DNA of 14,649 nucleotides from Bacteroidales bacterium UBA1628 (GTDB lineage Bacteria > Bacteroidota > Bacteroidia > Bacteroidales > UBA932), in contig DCMG01000037.1 in NCBI GenBank assembly GCA_002321335.1, positions 1 to 14,649 of the forward strand, read 5' to 3'. Below are positions 6,623 to 13,779 of this stretch, piece by piece (position 1 is the stretch's first letter; every line of letters starts with the position of its first letter). The notes under the pieces are model-generated. The model was not told the DNA's origin and did no database searches. It saw only the letters and a program-made list of their open reading frames with translations. A program made the translations under genes and the position numbers.

Positions 6623-7975
6623 ATGGTGAACAAACTTTGGGACAAAGGATTTAAGGAGGACGAGAGGATTGACGCTTTCACGGTGGGCAACGACCGTGAG
6701 CTTGACCATGAACTCGCTCCGTACGACATAATGGGCACTATGGCCCACATCACGATGCTGGAGAGTGTCGGGCTTCTTTCAAAGGAAGATCTGGACAAAC
6801 TGCTGCCGGCGCTCAAGGAATTATATTCATCCGCCCACAATGGAGAGCTTTACGTCGAGGATGACGTGGAGGACATCCACTCTCAGATCGAGCTGATGCT
6901 GACGCGGAAGCTCGGGGATGTCGGGAAGAAGGTGCACACAGGGCGTTCCCGCAACGATCAGGTTCTGGTGGATCTGAAACTCTATGCCCGCGCCGAGATC
7001 GAGAAGACAGTACACAAGGTGGAATCGTTGTTCAAAACGCTTCAGGAAGCCAGCGAGAAGTACAAGGATGTGCTGATTCCTGGCTACACCCATCTGCAGG
7101 TGGCCATGCCGTCTTCCTTCGGGCTATGGTTCGGAGCCTACGCCGAGAGCCTTTGCGATGACCTCAGCATGATGAAGGCCGCTTGGGAAGTCGTCAACCT
7201 TAACCCGCTCGGCTCCGCCGCCGGCTATGGCTCGTCCGCTCCGCTGAACAGGACTCTGACCACAGAACTTCTTGGTTTTGAAGACTTGGACTACAACTCA
7301 GTCTATGCGCAGATGACAAGAGGGAAAATGGAGCGAGCCGTAGCGTTCGCATATTCTTCAATCGCGGAGACAGTCGGACGGCTCGCGATGGACGGCTGTC
7401 TTTTCTCCAGCCAGAATTTCGGGTTCATCCATCTGCCGGATGCGCTGACGACCGGATCCAGCATCATGCCGCACAAGAAGAACCCGGACGTGTTCGAACT
7501 CGTGAGGGCTCACTGCAACAAGCTACAGGGCGTGCCGAACACCATCCGCCTCATCACCGGAAACCTGCCGAGCGGCTATTTCCGGGACATGCAGATCCTC
7601 AAGGAAGTGTTCTTCCCGATCTTCAAGGAAATGAATGACTGCCTCGACATTGTTGAATATGCCGTCCGCGGAATGGAGGTCGTCACAGATGCGATGAGCG
7701 ATCGTAAGTACCGTCTTGCGTTCAGCGTGGAGGAGGTCAACCATCTGGTAGAGAACGGAGTGCCGTTCAGAGACGCCTACCGGCAGGTAGCAGAGGCAAT
7801 CAGAAAAGGTACATTTGAATATCACGGCGAGCTTCACCACACTCACGAAGGTTCCATAGGAAACCTCTGCAACGACCGCATCGCCGCCAAGATGTCACGG
7901 ATCATCTCCGGCTTCGGTTTCGGAAAGGTTCATGATGCGGTTTCCTCCCTCACCGGCGTCGGAGACTCCATCTGA
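6623..7975 (+). CDS. argH: Argininosuccinate lyase
   Basis: Cleaves argininosuccinate to arginine and fumarate, the last step of arginine synthesis; cytosolic homotetramer of the fumarase/aspartase superfamily. The 450-aa product has HTGRSRNDQV (105-114), the catalytic-histidine region GYTHLQVAMP (154-163), NPLGSAAGYGSSAP (194-207) and the superfamily signature GSSIMPHKKNPD (278-289), whose serine is the catalytic base in the family. I place the start at 6623 (MVNKLWDKGF). The longer reading frame from 6557 would begin upstream of the promoter and adds a hydrophobic stretch unlike ArgH. It stands alone, divergent from uvrB, two genes away from the argR-argG operon whose product it completes. 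Coregulation through ArgR is plausible. Confidence 0.97.
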   Translation: MVNKLWDKGFKEDERIDAFTVGNDRELDHELAPYDIMGTMAHITMLESVGLLSKEDLDKLLPALKELYSSAHNGELYVEDDVEDIHSQIELMLTRKLGDVGKKVHTGRSRNDQVLVDLKLYARAEIEKTVHKVESLFKTLQEASEKYKDVLIPGYTHLQVAMPSSFGLWFGAYAESLCDDLSMMKAAWEVVNLNPLGSAAGYGSSAPLNRTLTTELLGFEDLDYNSVYAQMTRGKMERAVAFAYSSIAETVGRLAMDGCLFSSQNFGFIHLPDALTTGSSIMPHKKNPDVFELVRAHCNKLQGVPNTIRLITGNLPSGYFRDMQILKEVFFPIFKEMNDCLDIVEYAVRGMEVVTDAMSDRKYRLAFSVEEVNHLVENGVPFRDAYRQVAEAIRKGTFEYHGELHHTHEGSIGNLCNDRIAAKMSRIISGFGFGKVHDAVSSLTGVGDSI

Positions 7976-8020
7976 AACTTGCCATATTGCGTAATCAGCA
8001 ACAGGCACATCATCAATTAA

Positions 8021-8065
8021 TTACGAATAGTTACCAGTCATTATCCGACTGGCAACTATTCGTAA
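8021..8065. terminator. 45-nt near-perfect inverted repeat, probable bidirectional terminator
   Basis: Two 19-nt arms, TTACGAATAGTTACCAGTC and GACTGGCAACTATTCGTAA, pair with a single A/C mismatch around the 7-nt loop ATTATCC. It sits between the convergent ends of argH and the barrel-protein gene, where a shared bidirectional terminator is expected. The flanks are AT-rich but lack a clean U-run on either strand, so it is not a textbook intrinsic terminator. It could instead be a transcript-stabilising hairpin or a dispersed repeat. Confidence 0.6.
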
Positions 8066-8097
8066 ATTATCAAATATCAAATATTTACATTCCACAC

Positions 8098-9480
8098 CTA
8101 TTTCAATGAGAATCTGGCTCCGAATGTCAGCATGAAGTCCAAAGGACGATCATTGTAGATGGTCTGGACATCAGACTTGTCATCGAAATGATAACTAAGA
8201 CCAGGCTCAACGTAAAGGCCGATGTTCTTGGTCAGGTTCGCCTGAAGACCTGCGGACGCGTTCAAGGACCAGAGCAATGGTTTGACATTCAAACTTTTTC
8301 TGGTGCCGTCACCCTGCTTGACTCCGGCCAAGGTCTCCGTTGTCACAGATTTGCCGGAAATGCATTTCTCGGCCATTCCTCCGCCACCAAGATAGAACGA
8401 AAACCATCTGGTGTCCACAAGAGAGGCCGTGATGTTCAACGGAATCCCGATATATCTCAAAGTCTGGTCCGTCTCGGTTACAGTGCGCCCGGCCTCTGTG
8501 GTGAAGGTGCTGCGCAGTGTGGTCATCATGGCTCCGGTCTCAAGGCCGAAGGTGCCGCTGATCGGGAAATTGACAGTAAGCGCCATCCTGACCGGACGGC
8601 TGTGGTGCGAGTCGGAAGTCACAGTGGATCCGCTTTTAAGTTCCATTGGAGCCATTCCTCTGGTCTGAATCACACCTCCATTCCCGACATAGTTGTTCGA
8701 ATCGTCAATCAAACCGTTCGTCGATGCAGGTGCCGAGCCACGATAAAACATCTGGAGATCGTACGAGCGTTCATCACTGACATCCATGGAGCCGCCGGAA
8801 AGGGACACATCCAACGCTGCCTTTCCGCGTCTGGAAGTACGGGTGTCAGTGGCTGAGATATAGTCCGACCAATCCTCGCCGTCATGATCCGTCGAAACGA
8901 AGCCCGATTTTTTCTCCGAGATCTCTTCCGGCTTCACCTCTATCTGGCTTTCTTCCGGCAATTGGCCCTGTGGTCCGGCTTGGCTCACTTCCTCCAGAAT
9001 CGTCTCTTCCGAAGCAAAAGACTGAGTCCCCTCCACTCCTGTCTCATGGGCAGAAACATCCGACTCAAGATCCGGTTCTGGTTTATTCCCGAAAGGACGA
9101 GCCTTGGCCTGACGTTTCGGGACAGGCCTTGAGTCTGCCAACAGGGTTTCAGCCTCCGGTTTGCTGACAATTTCCACAGAAGAGTCCCGGCCTCCGTCAT
9201 TGTTGACTGAAGAAGGTTTGCCGGAGGCCAGGGTCTCCTGTGACACATCATCTGGCTTCTCCCCAAGCGATTCCGAAAGACGGAGCCCGGCGAACACGCC
9301 CAAAGCCACCACCGCGGCGGCAGCGACGGAACGCCACAGGATCGGCACCGAGATCACCCGATGTCTTTTCTCAGGGAAGACAGAAGACTCGATGTCCTCC
9401 CACAGTCCTTCCGGTGCGGGCTCCTCATAGTCTTTCATCTTATTTTGCAGGCCTTTCAGCCAATCTTTATCTTCCATCAT
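8098..9480 (-). CDS. Putative anti-sigma/beta-barrel fusion: cytosolic head, one TM helix, linker, outer-membrane-type barrel
   Basis: A 460-aa protein without a classical signal peptide. Residues 1-44 form a charged cytosolic head (DWLKGLQNKMKDY, then PAPEGLWEDIE), a pattern I associate with Bacteroidota proteins encoded next to ECF sigma factors. A single membrane helix follows at about 46-66. Residues 67-215 are a Glu/Ser/Pro-rich, probably disordered linker. Residues about 220-460 alternate polar and hydrophobic residues with Gly-rich turns, like small porin-type beta-barrels: LTVNFPISGTFGLETGA, YIGIPLNITASL, FSFYLGGGG, SLNASAGLQANL, NIGLYVEPGLSYHF. It ends LTFGARFSLK, with a near-terminal Phe as in outer-membrane proteins. 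The ATG overlaps the sigma-factor stop as ATGA, implying translational coupling. I infer that the head restrains the sigma factor and the barrel sits in the outer membrane. No enzymatic function is seen. Confidence 0.75.
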   Translation of the reverse strand: MMEDKDWLKGLQNKMKDYEEPAPEGLWEDIESSVFPEKRHRVISVPILWRSVAAAAVVALGVFAGLRLSESLGEKPDDVSQETLASGKPSSVNNDGGRDSSVEIVSKPEAETLLADSRPVPKRQAKARPFGNKPEPDLESDVSAHETGVEGTQSFASEETILEEVSQAGPQGQLPEESQIEVKPEEISEKKSGFVSTDHDGEDWSDYISATDTRTSRRGKAALDVSLSGGSMDVSDERSYDLQMFYRGSAPASTNGLIDDSNNYVGNGGVIQTRGMAPMELKSGSTVTSDSHHSRPVRMALTVNFPISGTFGLETGAMMTTLRSTFTTEAGRTVTETDQTLRYIGIPLNITASLVDTRWFSFYLGGGGMAEKCISGKSVTTETLAGVKQGDGTRKSLNVKPLLWSLNASAGLQANLTKNIGLYVEPGLSYHFDDKSDVQTIYNDRPLDFMLTFGARFSLK

Positions 9481-10046
9481 GTCGTCTCCGTTCTTTTCTT
9501 ATATTCATTGATCTGCTTTGCCAGTATCGCCCTGGCCCTGTGGAGCTGCGAGGCTGAGGTGCTCTCCGTGATTCCGAGCAACGCCGCGATCTCCTTGTGG
9601 CTTTTCTCTTCGAAGGCATAAAGGTTGAGAACCGTCCTGTAGCCTTCCGGCAGAGCCTGAATCATTTTCTGGATCACGTCAGGCGGGATGCCTCCAACAT
9701 CAGGCTCCTCTTCCTCCTCCTTGTCCGGCAGATCCCACTTGTATTCCACCGTGTCCGACCGCTTCCGTTTGCGGATAAGTTTCAGAGCCTCATTGACAGA
9801 AATCTGTCTCATCCACGCCTTCAACGAGCCTTCGCCTCGGTAGTCGAATTTGTCCAAAGACGAGAAAATCTTCACGAAACTGTCCTGAAGGACATCACGA
9901 AGGTCTCCGCCGTCCGGCAGATAACGGGAACAGGTGGCCGCAAGGTATCTGGAGTAGCAGTCATAAATCTGCCGCATCGCAGCCCGGTCACCTTTCCTTG
10001 CCTGATCGACAAGAGTCTTTTCTATGTCTCCAGACAGTGTTCCCAT
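9477..10046 (-). CDS. ECF-family RNA polymerase sigma factor
   Basis: A 189-aa alternative sigma factor of the extracytoplasmic-function type. Region 2 spans about residues 23-93 (IYDCYSRYLAATCSRYL; DLRDVLQDSFVKIFSSLDKF; AWMRQISVNEALKLIRKRKR). Region 4 spans about 125-178 (LPEGYRTVLNLYAFEEKSHKEIAALLGITESTSASQLHRARAIL), a canonical helix-turn-helix for the -35 element. The linker between them is strongly acidic (DKEEEEEPD, 108-116). It lies 15 nt downstream of the NigD-like gene, and its stop overlaps the next start by 4 nt, so the three genes form an operon. Many ECF factors activate their own operon. Repeated CTTGCG sequences upstream of the NigD-like gene are the place to look for the target promoter. 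Family assignment is secure; the inducing signal is unknown. Confidence 0.93.
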   Translation of the reverse strand: MGTLSGDIEKTLVDQARKGDRAAMRQIYDCYSRYLAATCSRYLPDGGDLRDVLQDSFVKIFSSLDKFDYRGEGSLKAWMRQISVNEALKLIRKRKRSDTVEYKWDLPDKEEEEEPDVGGIPPDVIQKMIQALPEGYRTVLNLYAFEEKSHKEIAALLGITESTSASQLHRARAILAKQINEYKKRTETT

Positions 10047-10061
10047 CTATCGGCGAGACTG

Positions 10062-10760
10062 TTATTTCTCTGGCAGAGAGAATCTGGAGTAATACTTCAC
10101 CTTAGCGGTCTTGTCGCCATCGTAATCCTTCCAATGCAGTGTCAGTTCCTGCCCGTCCTTGACATCCTTGAGAAGATCGTCAATCTTGAAGGCGATGACA
10201 CCTTCTGCCGGAGCGCCGTAACCATCATCGCCATTGTTGTCATGCCTCAAATAAAGGTCATGGGTCTCATGGTCAACAGCAAGATCAATGGTGTGCACAA
10301 TCCTGTCGCCCTGTCCGACCCAAATGGCGAAATGAAGGGTAAGGTAACCATCCTCGCAGCACGTGATCCAATCATTGTACAAGGCGATTGTCACATTGTT
10401 TTTCTTGCCGTACTCGTCATCGTAAACGACAGCGTTCTTTGTACGCACGGAATCCAGCCATTCAACCTTGATTTTCTTTGTGAACATACTGCTTGCCTCT
10501 TGATCCTCGGAATACCGAAGCAATGCCCTGACCTCACGTTTGTAAGGATTGACCCACCCCTTAGGCTCAAGGGTAGTCTTCTCATCCAGTTGGAAATAGG
10601 TCACACCAGAGTCGGTTGTCTTTATGGTCACAAGCGCGTTAGGACCCGGGTAAACATAAGTGCCGTCATCCATCTTTGAGCATGATGTCAAAGACATGGT
10701 CAAGGCAGACACAACGGCCAAAACGGCCAATGCGATTTTGAAATTTTTCATCTGTTTCAT
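10062..10760 (-). CDS. NigD-like lipoprotein
   Basis: A 232-aa predicted lipoprotein. The signal peptide is MKQMKNFKIALAVLAVVSAL followed by a lipobox LTSC whose Cys is residue 27, so the mature protein is lipid-anchored after that residue. The body resembles the Bacteroidota NigD-like family: N-terminal TYVYPGPNALVTIKT with FQLDEKTTLEPKG and KREVRALLRY, then the C-terminal pattern YNDWITCCEDGYLTLHFAIW, DLYLRHDNNGDDG and LTLHWKDYDGDK. The family is described only loosely, with early links to bacteriocin immunity, and no biochemical role is established that I can cite. The start may be 10760 or 10751 (MKNFKIAL); the upstream TTG at 10787 is unlikely. It is the promoter-proximal gene of the operon with the sigma factor, so it may be a target, sensor accessory or modulator of that system. 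Assigned from recalled family patterns. Confidence 0.85.
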   Translation of the reverse strand: MKQMKNFKIALAVLAVVSALTMSLTSCSKMDDGTYVYPGPNALVTIKTTDSGVTYFQLDEKTTLEPKGWVNPYKREVRALLRYSEDQEASSMFTKKIKVEWLDSVRTKNAVVYDDEYGKKNNVTIALYNDWITCCEDGYLTLHFAIWVGQGDRIVHTIDLAVDHETHDLYLRHDNNGDDGYGAPAEGVIAFKIDDLLKDVKDGQELTLHWKDYDGDKTAKVKYYSRFSLPEK

Positions 10761-10835
10761 ATGCTTTTGTTTATTTTTTCCAGTCAACTAAATCCATACC
10801 ACCCGAATTCTTGCGTAAAAATGCGAAAAAAAATT

Positions 10836-10892
10836 TAACTTGCGTTCCATTTGGCAAGCGGAAAAATAAGTTGCCGCAGATGGCGCAAGTTA
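10836..10892. repeat. 57-nt nested inverted repeat between divergent genes
   Basis: Outer arms TAACTTGCG (10836-10844) and CGCAAGTTA (10884-10892), middle arms CCAT/ATGG (10847-10850, 10880-10883) and inner arms GGCAA/TTGCC (10853-10857, 10871-10875) nest around one centre near 10864. They would form an 18-bp interrupted hairpin with a 13-nt loop. On the plus strand the right arm runs into TATTTTTTAA. On the minus strand the element is followed by AAATTTTTTTT. It therefore looks like a bidirectional terminator or attenuator, or a compound operator, in the region shared by the NigD-like operon and nhaC. Confidence 0.6.
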
Positions 10893-10939
10893 TTTTTTAA
10901 CGGACGCTTGTGAAAAGGAATATAAACGGACTTATTCAG

Positions 10940-12385
10940 ATGAAGAAAATTACCATGTTCAGGGTGGGAATATCCCTGATTCCGATCCTGATTCTTGTGA
11001 CGCTGCTGGCATTGAACATCAGCATATTCGGCAGCGACGCGATACTCGGGGCGAGCCAGGTCGCGCTGCTATTCTCCGCCGGAGTCGCCATCTGGCTGGC
11101 GATGTGGCTGTTCAAGGTTCCGTGGCAGGATTTTGAGGAGGCGATCAAAAGCAACATAGGAGACGTTACGACGGCGATTGTCATTCTTTTCCTGATCGGA
11201 GCGATTTCCGGGACGTGGACGATGAGCGGAATCGTGCCGACTTTCATCTACTATGGGGTCAAGATAATCAGCCCAAAGGTGTTCCTGCTCACCGCCTGTG
11301 TGATCTGCGCGCTGGTCTCGGTGATGATAGGAAGTTCGTGGACAACCATCGCCACGATCGGCGTGGCCCTTCTCGGCATCGGAAAGGCATTGGGATTCAG
11401 TGACGGAATGATTGCCGGAGCGATCATCTCAGGCGCCTATTTCGGGGACAAAATCTCACCTCTCTCTGACACCACCGTGCTGGCCTCATCCATGAGCAAG
11501 GTTCCGATGTTCGAGCACATCCGCTACCTGATGTACACCACGGTTCCGTCAATCGTGATAACACTCGTCATATTCACGATTCTCGGATTCTTCCACTCCG
11601 GGAGCGACGCCTCGATGGTCAATGAATATACATCTGTCCTCAACTCGAAATTCAACATCACACCATGGCTGCTGATTGTTCCGGCTTTGACAGCGGTGAT
11701 GATTGCGCGCAGGATGCCAGCTCTCATCGTGCTGGCTCTGTCCACGGTCACAGCAGCCATCGCGGCGGTCATATTCCAGCCGGACATAATCCGTGAAATC
11801 GGGACATCAGTCGCCGGAGATGGATCCAACGCCAAAATCCTGTTCACAGGAACGATAGAATCCATCTACAACTCCGTCTCCGTGGAGACCGGAAATCCGG
11901 AAGTGAACCAGCTCGTGTCATCGAAAGGAATGCTCGGAATGCTGAACACCGTCTACCTCATAATCTGTGCGATGTGTTTCGGAGCGGCAATGAAGGCCAG
12001 CGGTATGCTGCACCACCTTGCCTCGATGATTCTGCCTCTTACAAAACGCAGGACAAGCCTCGTGACCTCTACAGTGGTGACCGGAACCGCTCTGAACGGG
12101 ATAGTCTCGGACCAGTACCTCGCCATCATCCTGACTTCCAGCCTGTTCAAGGATGTCTATGAGAAAGAGGGTTATGAGAACAGGCTCTTGAGCCGCTCCG
12201 TTGAGGATTCCGCCACTGTCACATCACCTTTGTTCCCATGGAGCAGCTGCGGAATGACACAGGCCACAATCCTCAGTGTGCCGACCCTGGTTTACCTGCC
12301 ATATTGCTTTTTCAACCTGATCAGCCCGCTGATGAGCATTACCGTGGCTGCCATAGGCTACAAGATATTCAAAAAAGGCAATTAG
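10940..12385 (+). CDS. nhaC: NhaC-family Na+/H+ antiporter
   Basis: An inner-membrane secondary transporter that exchanges Na+ for H+, serving sodium and pH homeostasis. The 481-aa product is almost wholly hydrophobic, with roughly 11-12 helices. It contains the family hallmark SGAYFGDKISPLSDTT (residues 164-179), preceded by VMIGSSWTTIATIGVALLGIG, and the late segment DSATVTSPLFPWSSCG also typical of NhaC. I use the ATG at 10940 (MKKITMFRVGISLIPI). A GTG at 10910 would add a polar decapeptide before the first helix. It is divergent from the NigD-like/sigma operon and followed by its own terminator. The next gene, an AraC-type regulator on the same strand, could be its regulator but appears to have a separate promoter. 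Substrate among Na+, Li+ or amine-linked exchange cannot be settled from sequence. Confidence 0.92.
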   Translation: MKKITMFRVGISLIPILILVTLLALNISIFGSDAILGASQVALLFSAGVAIWLAMWLFKVPWQDFEEAIKSNIGDVTTAIVILFLIGAISGTWTMSGIVPTFIYYGVKIISPKVFLLTACVICALVSVMIGSSWTTIATIGVALLGIGKALGFSDGMIAGAIISGAYFGDKISPLSDTTVLASSMSKVPMFEHIRYLMYTTVPSIVITLVIFTILGFFHSGSDASMVNEYTSVLNSKFNITPWLLIVPALTAVMIARRMPALIVLALSTVTAAIAAVIFQPDIIREIGTSVAGDGSNAKILFTGTIESIYNSVSVETGNPEVNQLVSSKGMLGMLNTVYLIICAMCFGAAMKASGMLHHLASMILPLTKRRTSLVTSTVVTGTALNGIVSDQYLAIILTSSLFKDVYEKEGYENRLLSRSVEDSATVTSPLFPWSSCGMTQATILSVPTLVYLPYCFFNLISPLMSITVAAIGYKIFKKGN

Positions 12386-12396
12386 GTTGCCTTTTT
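12372..12396 (+). terminator. Intrinsic terminator of nhaC, with the stop codon in its loop
   Basis: AAAAAGGCAA and TTGCCTTTTT form a 10-bp stem around the loop TTAGG, ending in a T5 run. The nhaC TAG stop (12383-12385) lies inside the loop and the left arm is made of the last sense codons. The A-rich left arm could also allow function on the opposite strand. Confidence 0.8.
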
Positions 12397-12417
12397 GTCC
12401 AAAACTGAGTATTTTTG
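12387..12417 (+). promoter_or_regulatory. Promoter of the AraC-type regulator, TTG-N20-TATTTTTG
   Basis: TTG at 12387-12389 is followed after 20 nt by TATTTTTG at 12410-12417, matching the Bacteroidota TTG/TAnnTTTG promoter at good spacing, 19 nt upstream of the ATG. The -33 TTG is part of the right arm of the nhaC terminator. Confidence 0.6.
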
Positions 12418-12436
12418 AACAAATTCATCGCGCGAA

Positions 12437-13402
12437 ATGGACAAGTTCAGAAAAATAAACAACTTCGACATCCAACTGCTCAACGGTTTCCCGGGGTTGA
12501 CTGTCTACGACAACCAGTTATTTCTGAATGACAGCATTGACTATAAGTGGGCGACGATATTCAGGATGTTTCCTACACTGCCGGCAAAGGTTCGGTTCAC
12601 GGTTATCCTAATGTGCGTAGGCGGGGAAGGCCACGCGCGTATCTCTGGCAACAAGTATTTGGTAAAGGAGAATGATGTGATCATGGTAAGTCTCGGCAAC
12701 ATCATAGAGACGGTTGAAGTCAGCGATGACTTCAAGGCCATCTCTGTGGCGATCCTTCCGGAAAGCAGCCTTATGAGTTTCACCTACAGCAGCGCAAGAT
12801 TCCTCAGAGACTCCCTGTACGATCCCAAAGTGCTGCGTCTGAGCCCCCAGGAAGGCCAACGAATGGTATCCTTCTTCTCTACGGTGAAGAATATAATCGT
12901 GCAGGAAAGCGATATGTTCAAATTGGAAGCCCTCCAAGGAGCTTATATCATGCTTGCCAGTTATCTCTCCTCCCGCCTCGCCCTCCAGAAAAAACACGTG
13001 GCCGAGCACAAAGTGACAAAGTGGAGGAGTAACGAGCTTCTGCGCCGTTTTCTGACAGAACTGAGCCAGAACTACACATTCGAGAGGAGCGTGCAGTTCT
13101 ATGCCCAGAAACTTTTCATTTCCCCTAAGTACTTCGCACAGATGATTTACAAGGAGTCAGGGAAACATGCGAAAGACTGGATCCGCGACTTTGTCATCAA
13201 GGACGCCAAGACAATGCTCAAGAGCGGCAATTACACCGTCCAGGAAGTCAGCGAGACCTTGCATTTCGCGAACCAGTCTTTTTTCGGGAAATATTTCAAG
13301 GAAGCGGTAGGATGCTCCCCGATGGCATACAAGGAACGTGTTATTTCTGATTCTTCAGAAGGTCACGGATCTCCTCAAGAAGAACCACATCATCAGGCTT
13401 AG
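12437..13402 (+). CDS. AraC-family transcriptional regulator
   Basis: A 321-aa DNA-binding regulator. The N-terminal half (about 20-185) looks like a cupin-type sensing domain, with FTVILMCVGGEGHARISGNKYLVKENDVIMVS matching the beta-barrel pattern of AraC-type ligand domains. The C-terminal part (about 196-300) holds the two helix-turn-helix units: SVQFYAQKLFISPKYFAQMI (218-237) and TVQEVSETLHFANQSFFGKYFKEAVGCSPMAYKER (267-301), the second ending in the AraC signature. Residues 302-321 form a polar tail beyond the domain; their codons are antisense to the end of mscL. The ligand is unknown. Adjacency to nhaC makes that gene a candidate target, but a terminator and separate promoter lie between them. 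Confidence 0.92.
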   Translation: MDKFRKINNFDIQLLNGFPGLTVYDNQLFLNDSIDYKWATIFRMFPTLPAKVRFTVILMCVGGEGHARISGNKYLVKENDVIMVSLGNIIETVEVSDDFKAISVAILPESSLMSFTYSSARFLRDSLYDPKVLRLSPQEGQRMVSFFSTVKNIIVQESDMFKLEALQGAYIMLASYLSSRLALQKKHVAEHKVTKWRSNELLRRFLTELSQNYTFERSVQFYAQKLFISPKYFAQMIYKESGKHAKDWIRDFVIKDAKTMLKSGNYTVQEVSETLHFANQSFFGKYFKEAVGCSPMAYKERVISDSSEGHGSPQEEPHHQA

Positions 13403-13778
13403 GAGCCGGTGCTGCGGGAGCGGCAGGAGCCTCTTCCTTCTTTCTCTGCAACTTAGCCAATCCCTTGATGGCAAGGAATATACTGAATGCGATGATCAGG
13501 AAGTTGACAGTTTCCTGAATGAAATTGCCATAATTGAGGGTCACGGCCGGCTTCACGACCTCTGCCCCGTCCATCACAGCCTTGTGGAGGACAATCTTAA
13601 GGTTTGTGAAATCAAAGCCGCCGATGAGCACACCGACGCACGGCATGATGATGTCGTTGACCAATGAGGTGACAATCTTGCCGAAAGCGCCGCCGACAAC
13701 AACACCGACAGCCAGATCGACCACATTGCCCTTCATCGCAAAGTCCTTGAATTCGGACCAGAATTTACTCTTTGCCAT
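13341..13778 (-). CDS. mscL: Large-conductance mechanosensitive channel
   Basis: Homopentameric inner-membrane channel that opens under high membrane tension to release solutes during hypo-osmotic shock. The 145-aa product has the conserved N-terminal amphipathic helix and TM1 (FKDFAMKGNVVDLAVGVVVGGAFGKIVTSLVNDIIMP, about 10-46), a periplasmic loop, TM2 (about 85-107, FIQETVNFLIIAFSIFLAIK) and a cytosolic C-terminal helix (LLEEIRDLL). Between TM2 and that helix is an Ala/Pro-rich linker (EEAPAAPAAPAPKP), making it slightly longer than the usual 135-140 residues. It starts 1 nt after the nucleotidyltransferase stop, so the two are translationally coupled. Its 3' end overlaps the convergent AraC-type gene by 62 bp. 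Confidence 0.97.
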   Translation of the reverse strand: MAKSKFWSEFKDFAMKGNVVDLAVGVVVGGAFGKIVTSLVNDIIMPCVGVLIGGFDFTNLKIVLHKAVMDGAEVVKPAVTLNYGNFIQETVNFLIIAFSIFLAIKGLAKLQRKKEEAPAAPAAPAPKPDDVVLLEEIRDLLKNQK

Positions 13779-13779
13779 A

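Noticed and set aside
8188..8856. 222-codon plus-strand open frame
   Set aside because: Antisense to the barrel protein; composition looks like a complement-frame shadow and no family is recognised.
9597..10679. 360-codon plus-strand open frame
   Set aside because: It lies antisense to the NigD-like and sigma-factor genes, both with clear family patterns; its translation shows no recognisable domain.
10910..10939. GTG start for nhaC
   Set aside because: Adds a polar decapeptide before the first helix; the ATG at 10940 is the more usual type of start.
10893..10939. Known Na+ or Li+ riboswitch in the nhaC leader
   Set aside because: The leader is short and only a simple hairpin is visible; no conserved riboswitch core could be recognised.
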